Of a stretch of 64,000 nucleotides of DNA, positions 41,210 to 49,073 are shown piece by piece. The DNA lies in the NCBI GenBank assembly GCA_002504405.1, contig DARO01000003.1, positions 1 to 64,000 on the forward strand, given 5' to 3'. A program made the position numbers and the translations under genes. The DNA is from Methanomassiliicoccaceae archaeon UBA71 (GTDB lineage: Archaea > Thermoplasmatota > Thermoplasmata > Methanomassiliicoccales > Methanomethylophilaceae). Every line of letters begins with the position of its first letter. Within the stretch, counting starts at the first letter, position 1. The notes under the pieces are model-generated. The model saw only the letters and a list, made by a program, of their open reading frames with translations, made no database searches and was not told the origin of the DNA.

Positions 41210-42547
41210 TCACAGGTAGCTGGCGTCGTAGCCGTCACCTGTATAGTACTGGGGCGGGATCTCGCACTCCGTACCCAGATCCGTGAAGTTGTCGTAGTAG
41301 TACTCCATCCATTCCACTGCCTCGTCGTAACTGATCAGATCGGGATAGATCATCCATGCCAGGACCATCATCAGGGAGTAGCCGGAAAACCCTCCGAAAG
41401 AGTACGTGACGCCGAGTATGTTCCCATCGGCATACTCGTTGGTCTTGCTGTAGTACTTGTCCACCATGCCCTCGAACCATGAGTTGTACTCCTCCTGGGT
41501 CCCGGAATTGACCCCGGAGCCCATGACGACCATGTAGTCGAACGGGTTCTCTATGAACCACTCGGGCTGGTAGTAGTTCCTGCCCTGGGTCTTGCTACCG
41601 GTCACGTCCGCGGTGTAAACATTGGCCATCTCGCCTATGAGGATCCACTCGCCGGCAGGATCGTTCACGGATGTGAATATGCCCCCGTATGAGGAGATGT
41701 AGCTGTCCTCGTCCTTGTGCATCATAACAATGACCACGCTGGGACGGTCCTCCTCGGCGGGAAGCCTGTCCTCCAGAAGCCCCTTGATGTCCACCCAGTA
41801 CTGGAGGAATTTCTCTGCTTGCTCCTCCGCATCCATCAGGACCCCCAACGTGAGTATGGTGGAGATGCAGTAGTCCCCCGCATGCCAGAGGTAGATCGTC
41901 TCTACCCCCTGGCTCTTCAGCGGGTCCGCGTACATGCGCACGGAATCGCTCGCTGTGCCGATGATGAGGTCGATGCCCTCCTCCAGGATGGTCTCCACCT
42001 GAGCGCTGTCGAGAGCGGACACCGCTGAGTTCCCTATGAACTTCACCCCGGACAGGTCGTAGATGTTTCCCCTTGACTCGACGCTTGCGTTGGCGACCTT
42101 CACGTTGTCCCACTGCCCGAGGATGGCCATCTCCTCTGCCTGCTGCCAGTATGTAACCGCGATCCTCTTGTTGAACTGGGGATACGATATCTCCTGCGCC
42201 TCTCCGAAGTAGTTGTAGTAGTAGACCGTGCATTCCTCGTCGTTTATTATCTTGTTAACCAGATCCAGATCTGCTTGGGTAATGGAACCGTCGCAATTCG
42301 CATCGGCGAAAGGATTGGCGGCCTTGTCCCAAGTGGTTTTGCCGTCTATTATATCCTGAATGAATTCGACATCCAGATGGTCCACCGCATAGTCGTTGTT
42401 CGCATTCCCGTATACCGCCGCTATCTCGTCCGTGTCTATCCTGGCATCGGCCGGATCCTTCGTCATGAGGTAAACGATCGATCCGCATGCGGCGACAACG
42501 ATCACCACGACAACGGCGATGATCAGAATTTTGGAACCATAATCCAC
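41210..42547 (-). CDS. Corrinoid/iron-chelate binding protein with dockerin-like EF pair (445 aa)
   Basis: Extracellular binding protein of the importer. Residues 7-28 form an anchor, with a lipobox-like VAAC ending at Cys21. Residues 47-69 (GNANNDYAVDHLDVEFIQDI) and 82-101 (ADANCDGSITQADLDLVNKI) are two dockerin/EF-hand calcium loops. From ~110 the BtuF/FepB-type fold follows (KRIAVTYWQQAEEMAILGQWD, ..LEEGIDLIIG..). GTG start at 42547 with GGTGATC 7 nt ahead. First gene of the importer operon, behind three TTGGAT operators. Confidence 0.85.
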   Translation of the reverse strand: MDYGSKILIIAVVVVIVVAACGSIVYLMTKDPADARIDTDEIAAVYGNANNDYAVDHLDVEFIQDIIDGKTTWDKAANPFADANCDGSITQADLDLVNKIINDEECTVYYYNYFGEAQEISYPQFNKRIAVTYWQQAEEMAILGQWDNVKVANASVESRGNIYDLSGVKFIGNSAVSALDSAQVETILEEGIDLIIGTASDSVRMYADPLKSQGVETIYLWHAGDYCISTILTLGVLMDAEEQAEKFLQYWVDIKGLLEDRLPAEEDRPSVVIVMMHKDEDSYISSYGGIFTSVNDPAGEWILIGEMANVYTADVTGSKTQGRNYYQPEWFIENPFDYMVVMGSGVNSGTQEEYNSWFEGMVDKYYSKTNEYADGNILGVTYSFGGFSGYSLMMVLAWMIYPDLISYDEAVEWMEYYYDNFTDLGTECEIPPQYYTGDGYDASYL

Positions 42548-42559
42548 CTGATCACCTTA

Positions 42560-42646
42560 TTGGATGTATCATCCAATTATTTATTGGATGTTCTGTATAT
42601 AACTATTTGGATTATACATCCAACTAATATTGGATGATATATCCAA
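42560..42646 (-). promoter_or_regulatory. Importer promoter with three perfect TTGGAT-N5-ATCCAA operators
   Basis: Perfect 17-bp palindromes at 42560-42576, 42607-42623 and 42630-42646, plus a TTGGAT half-site at 42584-42589. The minus-strand TATA box (rev. GTTATATAC, about 42594-42603) sits between the first and second. The first covers the predicted transcription start near 42572; the other two lie upstream. Nothing else is seen in the 183-bp gap 42548-42730. Confidence 0.75.
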
Positions 42647-42703
42647 AATCATCCAGCAATACATGCAGGACCGGAGGAACGCAAGAATGGGATGAGGAAA
42701 GGA

Positions 42704-42721
42704 CCCTCCCTCACGGGAGGG
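42704..42721 (-). terminator. Hairpin after the GTPase-like gene
   Basis: CCCTCCC (42704-42710) and GGGAGGG (42715-42721) form a 7-bp stem with TCAC loop, 9 nt past the stop of the minus-strand gene at 42731. Confidence 0.45.
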
Positions 42722-42730
42722 AATGGTTTG

Positions 42731-44248
42731 TCAGATCCCGCCCACTGGGATGGCGAGACCCAGCTCGGGGTCCGTCGTTCCGACGATCCACCAGAAAGGC
42801 TTCGCGGCGGAGACGCAGTCGTCCCCGACCGAGGAAGCGGCGAAGTACCTGACATCCGAGAATATAGACTCCAGAACCTTCACGAACCCCTCCTGGCCGT
42901 TCTCGATCAGGAAGTCCCTGACCTCCGCGTCCTTGAGTCCGGGGCTCATGACGTCGTTCTTGGTGGCCACGACCGCGAACGGCATGCTGAAGACCTTGCT
43001 GGGACTGGCGCCGTTGATCTGTGTGAACATGTAGTGGAAGGACTCGAAGACCTCCATCGGCGTCGCCCCCTTCCTCTGCCTGGAAAGCGCCACCGGATCG
43101 AACGTGAAAACTATCCCGTCGGTGTAGGTGTAGTACTCCTGGAAGAGGGTCTTTCCCTCCCTGGGCTCGAACTCCTGCCCGGAGATGTCGTTTATCAGCA
43201 GCTCCTTGTCGGCCATGGTCCTCGAGCGGAGGAACAGGCACTCGGAGTCCAGCTCCCCGGGAGCGGTCTTGGCGACCACGTCCTTGGCCATGACGGCCTG
43301 CCTCGAGACCCCGGGGGTGACGGCCTCCACGCTGACGTCCCTGGTCCTCGCGGCCTTGGATATCTCGCCGACGGCGGCGAGCATGAGCGTCGTCTTCCCG
43401 GACCCCACAGCACCGACCATCGCGATCGACACGGGGAGCGCCTCCCTGGTCTCGATGTCGGAGTTGCAGTAGGGGCAAACGGTCCTCAGCCCGGACCTCT
43501 TTCCGGAGACGCAGGGGATCTCGTGACCCTTGTTGCAGTAGTGGCTCTTGTACCCGTACTCGTTGGGCACCGGGTACTCGAGCACGAGCCCGCACTTGCA
43601 TACGACCTTCGGCCTCTCGAAGTTCCTCTTGCACTTAGGACAGACCGCGAACTGGGTGGACTTCTCGTAGTCCCTCCCCTCCCTCTTGGCGGCGGAGGAT
43701 ATCCTCGCCCCTATTGCCCCCCTCATTATGAGGAACGGCACGATGAGGAATACCGTCAGCATCAGCGACCACACCGCGTACAGCGGGAGGAGCACCACGG
43801 GGACGATCACAAGGGGCTTGCTCCTGCTCCAGGCGCCCGTGAGCATCCCCCAGGGGGCGGCGAGGCATCTCGCGAAGGCGTTGGGCCTGTGGGTCCACAG
43901 GTACTGAGCGGGGTTGTCCGTCCCGTCGCAGTCCAGCGAAGGGCGGGTGAACATGCCTGCGACCGCCAGGACGAACCCCACGACCACGAGCAGGATCTTC
44001 AGAATGTCCGCGGACTCCTCCCCGGCGATCTCGGCGATCCTCGTCAGGAGCCCGTCGTAGGCCGAGGTGAGCGGGCCGATGTATTCCCCGAGGCTTACGC
44101 CAAGGTCCTCTCCGTGGGGGAGGAAGAGGAACAGGTCCACGGTCCCCGTGTCCCATGCGTGCTGGATGGTCAGCATCAGGCACAGAGCGCCGTAGATGAG
44201 TGCAATACCGAAGACGACCCCCACGATCGTCCTGTTCATCCCTTTCAT
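42731..44248 (-). CDS. Membrane-anchored P-loop NTPase with zinc ribbons (505 aa)
   Basis: About three to four N-terminal membrane spans (residues ~8-30, 83-100, 146-175), then Cys pairs resembling zinc ribbons (Cys203/206/217/219, Cys238/246/258/261), then a GTPase-like domain: Walker A GAVGSGKT (279-286), LLINDISGQEF as the G3-type motif and ATKND as the G4-type motif. This fits the family annotated as double-GTPase/GTPase-like proteins in conflict or signalling systems; function unknown. A TATA box near 44275 (rev. GTTAAACG) gives a leaderless start at 44248; longer versions start inside the promoter. Confidence 0.75.
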   Translation of the reverse strand: MKGMNRTIVGVVFGIALIYGALCLMLTIQHAWDTGTVDLFLFLPHGEDLGVSLGEYIGPLTSAYDGLLTRIAEIAGEESADILKILLVVVGFVLAVAGMFTRPSLDCDGTDNPAQYLWTHRPNAFARCLAAPWGMLTGAWSRSKPLVIVPVVLLPLYAVWSLMLTVFLIVPFLIMRGAIGARISSAAKREGRDYEKSTQFAVCPKCKRNFERPKVVCKCGLVLEYPVPNEYGYKSHYCNKGHEIPCVSGKRSGLRTVCPYCNSDIETREALPVSIAMVGAVGSGKTTLMLAAVGEISKAARTRDVSVEAVTPGVSRQAVMAKDVVAKTAPGELDSECLFLRSRTMADKELLINDISGQEFEPREGKTLFQEYYTYTDGIVFTFDPVALSRQRKGATPMEVFESFHYMFTQINGASPSKVFSMPFAVVATKNDVMSPGLKDAEVRDFLIENGQEGFVKVLESIFSDVRYFAASSVGDDCVSAAKPFWWIVGTTDPELGLAIPVGGI

Positions 44249-44357
44249 CGCAGACCGTATGGGCGGATTCACGTTTAACTGTTGTTCAGAGCAGCATGGG
44301 GCTGGGGTGCCAGGCCTGGACCCCAACGGTTATAGCCTGCACGGCAATCCTCGTCAC

Positions 44358-44639
44358 ATGGTCAAATCAGTCAGTGCATCCCACATCCTCGTGGGCAGCG
44401 AGAAGGACGCCCAGAAGATCATGGAGCGCCTGGCCAAGGGCGAGGACTTCGCCGACCTGGCCAAGAGGTTCTCCAAATGCCCCAGCAAGTCGAAGGGCGG
44501 GAACCTCGGATGGTTCGGGAAGGGCGACATGGTCCCCGAGTTCGAGGCCGCCTGCTTCAACGGCAAGACGGGCGATGTGGTCGGACCGGTGAAGACCGAG
44601 TTCGGGTACCACATCATAAAGATAAACGGTCAGAAGTGA
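44358..44639 (+). CDS. Parvulin-type peptidyl-prolyl isomerase (93 aa)
   Basis: Single PpiC/parvulin domain: SASHILVGSEKDAQKIMERLAKGEDFADLA, then CPSKSKGGNLGWFGKGDMVPEFE and VKTEFGYHIIKI. Speeds cis/trans isomerisation at proline during folding in the cytoplasm (no signal peptide). Stand-alone parvulins of this size are typical of mesophilic methanogens. TATA box GGTTATAG about 26 nt ahead gives a leaderless start at 44358. Confidence 0.94.
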   Translation: MVKSVSASHILVGSEKDAQKIMERLAKGEDFADLAKRFSKCPSKSKGGNLGWFGKGDMVPEFEAACFNGKTGDVVGPVKTEFGYHIIKINGQK

Positions 44640-44650
44640 AACAGTTTTGA

Positions 44651-44665
44651 GGGGGCATTGCCCCC
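44651..44665. terminator. Hairpin between parvulin and membrane-protein genes
   Basis: GGGGGC-ATT-GCCCCC between the convergent stops at 44639 and 44678. Confidence 0.5.
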
Positions 44666-44677
44666 TATTATGATTGT

Positions 44678-45199
44678 TCAGGCGTTCCTCAGCTGCACCG
44701 CGTCGACGATCTGCAGGACACCTGCGACGGCCAGCAGCGCGCCGATGATTATCATGACGACATCCGCGGTCTCATCCAGGTTCATCAGCGCGACGGCGCC
44801 GAGGATGATCATGATCACACCGACCACGACGCCGATGACCTTCGCGACGGTATTGCCGGAGCCTCCCAGGGCGCCGAGCAGCGAGACGATTCCCATGAGT
44901 ATCAGGCCGGCGGCCAGGATGATCATGAGTATGTCCTCGAACACGTTGGGCAGAGCCACCAGGAGCAGTCCGATTACGATCATAACCGCCCCTAGCACCA
45001 GCGGCATGGTGAGACGGCTCTTGGTCCAGTCGATGAGGACCAGGGCCCCCATGACGATCAGGAGGATGCCTGCGATTATGAGGATCCACCTCAGACCGTC
45101 CTGCTTCATAATCACCAGGAGGATTCCCACGATGAGTAAGAAAATGCCCCCGATGAGGGAACTCTTCCAGGGATTGTACCTCTCTATGGTCACTTCCAT
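44678..45199 (-). CDS. DUF308/HdeD-like membrane protein (173 aa)
   Basis: Six short hydrophobic spans in tandem pairs (SLIGGIFLLIVGILLVIM, WILIIAGILLIVMGALVLID, LVLGAVMIVIGLLLVAL and so on), as in HdeD/DUF308 proteins linked to acid or envelope stress in bacteria. No function known in methanogens. It has its own TATA box (rev. GTTATATG near 45235). Confidence 0.75.
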   Translation of the reverse strand: MEVTIERYNPWKSSLIGGIFLLIVGILLVIMKQDGLRWILIIAGILLIVMGALVLIDWTKSRLTMPLVLGAVMIVIGLLLVALPNVFEDILMIILAAGLILMGIVSLLGALGGSGNTVAKVIGVVVGVIMIILGAVALMNLDETADVVMIIIGALLAVAGVLQIVDAVQLRNA

Positions 45200-45247
45200 G
45201 AGTATAACCCATCCAGGAAATGCCGATTATCTGTACATATAACCTTC

Positions 45248-45607
45248 TCAGGACCTGAACCTTATGACCGCCGGGACCTGGTGGCAGAGGTCCTGGCCGA
45301 GGATCACGTCGATCCCCTCCGGCGGCTCCCCGCTCAGCTCGGACCAGTGGTCGAGGACCATGATGTCGCAGTCCGTATCGGACAGGCTCCTGGAGACCCT
45401 CATGCCCATCGAGCCGGCGACTTCGGCCACGCGCCCGGCGAGCTCCTGCCTGCCGTAGCGGCGGGGGCCGGCGAGGGAGGTTGCCCCCCTGTCCGACAGG
45501 AACGCCGCTATACGGTCGTCGAGGGTCCCGGGTGACTGCTGGCACTGGCTGGGGTCGCAGAATATGGAAGGGGTTTCGGGAAGTGGTTTACGGTCCAACT
45601 GGATCAC
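45248..45607 (-). CDS. Hypothetical protein (119 aa)
   Basis: Small soluble protein; no domain recognised. Residues 70-119 (SDTDCDIMVLDHWSELSGEPPEGIDVILGQDLCHQVPAVIRF) look like an alpha/beta fragment. I use the GTG at 45607 because it overlaps the upstream stop (GTGA) and the upstream sequence in frame is the shadow of the membrane gene. Coupled to that gene, so perhaps envelope-related. Confidence 0.55.
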   Translation of the reverse strand: MIQLDRKPLPETPSIFCDPSQCQQSPGTLDDRIAAFLSDRGATSLAGPRRYGRQELAGRVAEVAGSMGMRVSRSLSDTDCDIMVLDHWSELSGEPPEGIDVILGQDLCHQVPAVIRFRS

Positions 45608-46161
45608 ATTCCCATCTGCTTCTTGACGCTGTCGTCGAGAAGGAGGAGTATGAGGAATATTCCGAGGATGATGCCGCACACGCCGGTAATGATCGCCGCA
45701 ACGCTGGCCGCCAGGGTCATGATTCCGCCGATCAACATCAGGATGGAGATGATCATGAGGATGATCCACAGGATCTTCTCTATCGTACCGCCGGAGGCGT
45801 TCTGGATCTTCATTCCGCAGAGCAGGATGATGATTCCCAGGATTATGCCGAAGACCGCGCTGCCGACGCTGAGCAGGACGGTGAAGATCCCGCCGATGAT
45901 CGTGGTGATACCGACCATGTAGACGAACTTGCCCAGGAGTACGGTCTTGTCGGAGAATGCGCCGTTACGCATATCCATTCCGAACTTGAGGACGATGAAG
46001 CCGGATATGAGTGATCCCACCGCTGCCAGTATTGCCCCGGCATCTGCACCGCCCTCTGCGGTCGCGCCATAGTATAACGCAACAATCGCACCCAGGATGT
46101 AAAGGACACCCAGAATGAGAACGGCCATTCCAGCTACTTTGTTGTCGTTGAAGAATGACAT
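45604..46161 (-). CDS. Multi-span membrane protein (185 aa)
   Basis: About five to six hydrophobic segments rich in Ile, Leu and Gly, similar in style to the DUF308-like neighbour but not clearly homologous. A TATA box (rev. CTTAAATAT, about 46183-46191) gives a leaderless start at 46161. Unknown function. Confidence 0.7.
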   Translation of the reverse strand: MSFFNDNKVAGMAVLILGVLYILGAIVALYYGATAEGGADAGAILAAVGSLISGFIVLKFGMDMRNGAFSDKTVLLGKFVYMVGITTIIGGIFTVLLSVGSAVFGIILGIIILLCGMKIQNASGGTIEKILWIILMIISILMLIGGIMTLAASVAAIITGVCGIILGIFLILLLLDDSVKKQMGM

Positions 46162-46279
46162 GATATGAAAACCGACAGAGTCGATATTTAAGGATTACCT
46201 ATCTGACTCATCCAATCTAAGTATGTGGCACATTTTTAGAAGTCTATACCTAACTGCGAAAATAATCCATCGGATAAGT

Positions 46280-46714
46280 ATGGGCATGCTAATAATGTCC
46301 TTCGCCGTTAGTCCCCTCATGGTCTACGCATGCCCTGCGGAGAGCGATCCCCGCGACAAATTGGAAGACTTCGTGAAGAATCCGAACTTCAGAATAATCG
46401 CTGGCCTAAGGACGGACGGGATGGGGAAACTCATCGAAATGGTAACGGATGAGATCCGCAGGCAGGAGCCGGAATCCAGAATAATCTCACTGGACAGGGA
46501 GCTGCTGAGCGACAACGGGATCGACATGCCCCGCGACCTGGAGGGGTACCTGGAGAGGACCGCCGAGAGCGGGAGGTGCAACTTCCTGCTGTGCGACGAC
46601 CTGCCCGTGGTCGGATGGCAGAACGCCGTCAAATGCCTCGTTGGCAGGGACGCGCAGGTGTACTGCTTCTCCGTGGCCTGCAGGCAGATCCCGTCATGCT
46701 CCAAGCTTATCTGA
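46280..46714 (+). pseudogene. Truncated AAA_14 (DUF4143-type) ATPase remnant (144 aa)
   Basis: Residues ~27-90 (KLEDFVKNPNFRIIAGLRTDGMGKLIEMVTDEIRRQEPESRIISLD) line up with the N-terminus of DUF4143-type ATPases, which normally read TGLRRVGKST..L...I and total about 400-450 aa. Here the P-loop is broken (GLRTDGMGK) and the protein stops before the Walker B and C-terminal domains, though FLLCDDLPVVGW may be a Walker B trace. Start uncertain: ATG 46280 fits a TATACC box; 46223 and 46319 are alternatives. It could also be a short functional protein. It overlaps the hemD end by 21 nt. Confidence 0.5.
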
Positions 46715-47461
46715 GATCGCCTGGAGCATGTCGTGGAACGTGGTGTTCTCGGGGACGATGTCCGGCTCGAAGCCCAGCTCCCTGAGCCTCTCCGACGTGG
46801 GGCGCCCTATCGCCGCTATCTTCACTCCGCGCAGGTAGGCGTCGCCGCGCTCCTTCCCGAACTGCTGCTCCAGGTGCCCCACGAACGAGGACGCGGACAT
46901 CGGGGACGTGAACGCCATCACGTCCATCCTGCCGGCCTTGATGGACATCAGCATGTGGAGCAGCGCGGGGCACATCCCGATCCCCTTGAGCTTGTAGGAC
47001 GCGATGTCGACCAGGTCCGCACCTGCCTCCCTCAGTCCGTCGGACAGGATGTCGGTCCCGCTGTCGGAGCGGACGACCACGACCCTCCTCCCCCTCACGT
47101 CGTCCTTCAGAAGCTCCACCAGCCCGTAGGAGGAATAGTCTTCGGGCTCGTCGTCAACCCTCACCCCGGCGGAGCGGAGCTTGCGTGTGGTGGCCGGCCC
47201 TATGGACACTACCCTGCATCCCTCGAGGAGGGCGGGGAGCCTGTCGCCGAAATGGGCCTGGCACTCCTCCACGGCGGTGGAGGACCCGACGATCACGGGG
47301 ATCCCGGGGCCGATGGAGGCCTCCAGCCTCTCGAACTCGGACTCGTCCCCGTGGGATATCTCCAGCGAAGGGGCGGCCATGACGGTGAACCCCATCGCCT
47401 CGGCCTCCTTGATGGAGTCCGCGAGCCTCTTCGAGGGGCGGGTGAATCCCAGCACGGTCAT
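46694..47461 (-). CDS. hemD: Uroporphyrinogen-III synthase HemD (255 aa)
   Basis: Cyclises hydroxymethylbilane with inversion of ring D. The family is poorly conserved; visible marks are VIVGSSTAVEECQAHF, VVSIGPATTRKLRSAGV, VVVVRSDSGTDILSDGLREAGADLVDIASYKL and AAIGRPTSERLRELGF. Position as last gene of the hem operon, overlapping cobA by ATGA, supports it. Confidence 0.9.
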   Translation of the reverse strand: MTVLGFTRPSKRLADSIKEAEAMGFTVMAAPSLEISHGDESEFERLEASIGPGIPVIVGSSTAVEECQAHFGDRLPALLEGCRVVSIGPATTRKLRSAGVRVDDEPEDYSSYGLVELLKDDVRGRRVVVVRSDSGTDILSDGLREAGADLVDIASYKLKGIGMCPALLHMLMSIKAGRMDVMAFTSPMSASSFVGHLEQQFGKERGDAYLRGVKIAAIGRPTSERLRELGFEPDIVPENTTFHDMLQAISDKLGA

Positions 47462-48201
47462 CTGAGGTCCCCCAGGACCTCGCGCACCTTCGCCACGGAC
47501 CCTATCACCATTATGCCCGGGGGCTCCAGGCCGTTGTCCCTGATCGCCGCCTCGAGTCCGGAGACCGTCGTCACGGCGACCCTCTGGTCGGGGGTCGACC
47601 CCTTGCTGATGATGGCCGCCGGCATGTCCGGGGACATCCCTCCGGCGATGAGCTCGGAGGATATGCGCCCGGCGTTCCCGAGGCCCATCAGGATGACCAG
47701 GGTGCCGTGGCCTCCGACCAGGGCCCTCCAGTCGATCCTGTCCTCGGTGCGGTCGGCCTTCTCGTGGCCGGTGATGAACGTGACCAGGGAGGTGTGGTCC
47801 CTGTGGGTGACCGGAATCCCCGCCAGCTCGGGAACGGATATTGACGAGGACACCCCGGGGACGACGTGGACCTCCGCCCCCGCCTTCCTGAGCTCCTCGG
47901 CCTCCTCGGCCCCGCGGCCGAAGAGGAAGGGGTCGCCGCCCTTGAGGCGGACGACCACCTTGCCCTCCTGGGCGTACCTGACCAGCAGCTCGTTGGTCTG
48001 CCACTGGCTGAGGTGGTGGTCCCTCGCCCTCTTCCCGGCGTCGATGAGCTCCGCCCCCTCCTTGCACTCCTTGAGGAGGTCGGGGTTCGCCAGGGCGTCG
48101 TACATGACGACGTCGGCGGACCTGAGCAGATCCAGCCCCCTTATCGTGAATAGGCCGGGGTCCCCTGGCCCCGCGCCGACTAGATAGACCTTGCCTGTCA
48201 T
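47458..48201 (-). CDS. cobA: Uroporphyrinogen-III C-methyltransferase (SUMT, 247 aa)
   Basis: Methylates C2 and C7 of uroporphyrinogen III to precorrin-2, the branch point for F430, cobalamin and siroheme. Motifs YLVGAGPGDPGLFT, VVRLKGGDPFLFGRGAEEAEEL and VVPGVSSSISVPELAGIPVTHRD. Single-domain form, without a fused CysG part. ATGA overlap with hemC. Confidence 0.95.
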   Translation of the reverse strand: MTGKVYLVGAGPGDPGLFTIRGLDLLRSADVVMYDALANPDLLKECKEGAELIDAGKRARDHHLSQWQTNELLVRYAQEGKVVVRLKGGDPFLFGRGAEEAEELRKAGAEVHVVPGVSSSISVPELAGIPVTHRDHTSLVTFITGHEKADRTEDRIDWRALVGGHGTLVILMGLGNAGRISSELIAGGMSPDMPAAIISKGSTPDQRVAVTTVSGLEAAIRDNGLEPPGIMVIGSVAKVREVLGDLR

Positions 48202-49073
48202 AGCACATCCCTCTTTCCTACGAGATAATCCGCGATGTCGAGGAGCTCGTCCATGACGTAGTCGCACGAGAGCTCCGCCTCGACCCTCCTGGGCTCGGGC
48301 GTGTACCCGTACGAGACCGCCCTCACGCGGACGACGTCCCCGTCGACCACCGCGTTGATTCCTACGGGGGACGAGCATCCCGCCCCCATGAGCTTCATGA
48401 TGCCGCGCTCCACTCCCACCGCTATGCGCGTGCGGGGATGGTCCAGGCGGCGGAGGGCCTCCAGCGTCTCCACGTCGTCGGCCCTGCACTCGACCGCTAT
48501 CGCGCCCTGGGCGGGCGCGGGAACGAAGTGCCCCTTGTCGAGGGGGAACATGGGGCGGTCGATCCCCATGCGGTCCAGCCCCGCCTTGGCCAGTATGATG
48601 GCGTCGAAGTCGCCGTCGTCTAGGCGCTTGAGGCGGGTGTGTATGTTGCCCCTCAGGTTGACGACCTCCAGGTCGGGGCGCAGCTCGGCCAGCATGCTCT
48701 GCCTCCTCACGGAGGCGGTGCCGACCCTGGCGCCCTCCGGGAGGTCCTCCAGCGGGCAGGGGAGGATCACGTCGCAGTCGTCGTCCCTCTCGAATATGGC
48801 GACGACCGAGAGCCCGTCCCTGACATCGATCGGGATGTCCTTGAGCGAGTTCACGGAGCAGTCGATCTCGCCACGGAGCATGGCGTCGTCCAGCTCGCGG
48901 ACGAAGGCCCCGGTGGCGGCCATCTGGTTGAGCGGGGACTTCAGGTCCACGTCCCCCAGGGACTTCATCCCCACGACCATGCACTCCACGCCGGGGTTCA
49001 CCTCTGCCATCCTCTGGCAGAAGATCTCGGTCTGCCTCATAGCGAGCTTGCTCTCGCGGGTCCCGACCCTCAT
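48198..49073 (-). CDS. hemC: Hydroxymethylbilane synthase HemC (291 aa)
   Basis: Polymerises four porphobilinogens. Cys233 in GAGCSSPVG carries the dipyrromethane cofactor; SVNSLKDIP and ASVRRQSMLAELRPDLEVVNLRGNIHTRL are the substrate-binding signatures. Start ATG 49073 overlaps the hemL stop. Confidence 0.96.
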   Translation of the reverse strand: MRVGTRESKLAMRQTEIFCQRMAEVNPGVECMVVGMKSLGDVDLKSPLNQMAATGAFVRELDDAMLRGEIDCSVNSLKDIPIDVRDGLSVVAIFERDDDCDVILPCPLEDLPEGARVGTASVRRQSMLAELRPDLEVVNLRGNIHTRLKRLDDGDFDAIILAKAGLDRMGIDRPMFPLDKGHFVPAPAQGAIAVECRADDVETLEALRRLDHPRTRIAVGVERGIMKLMGAGCSSPVGINAVVDGDVVRVRAVSYGYTPEPRRVEAELSCDYVMDELLDIADYLVGKRDVL

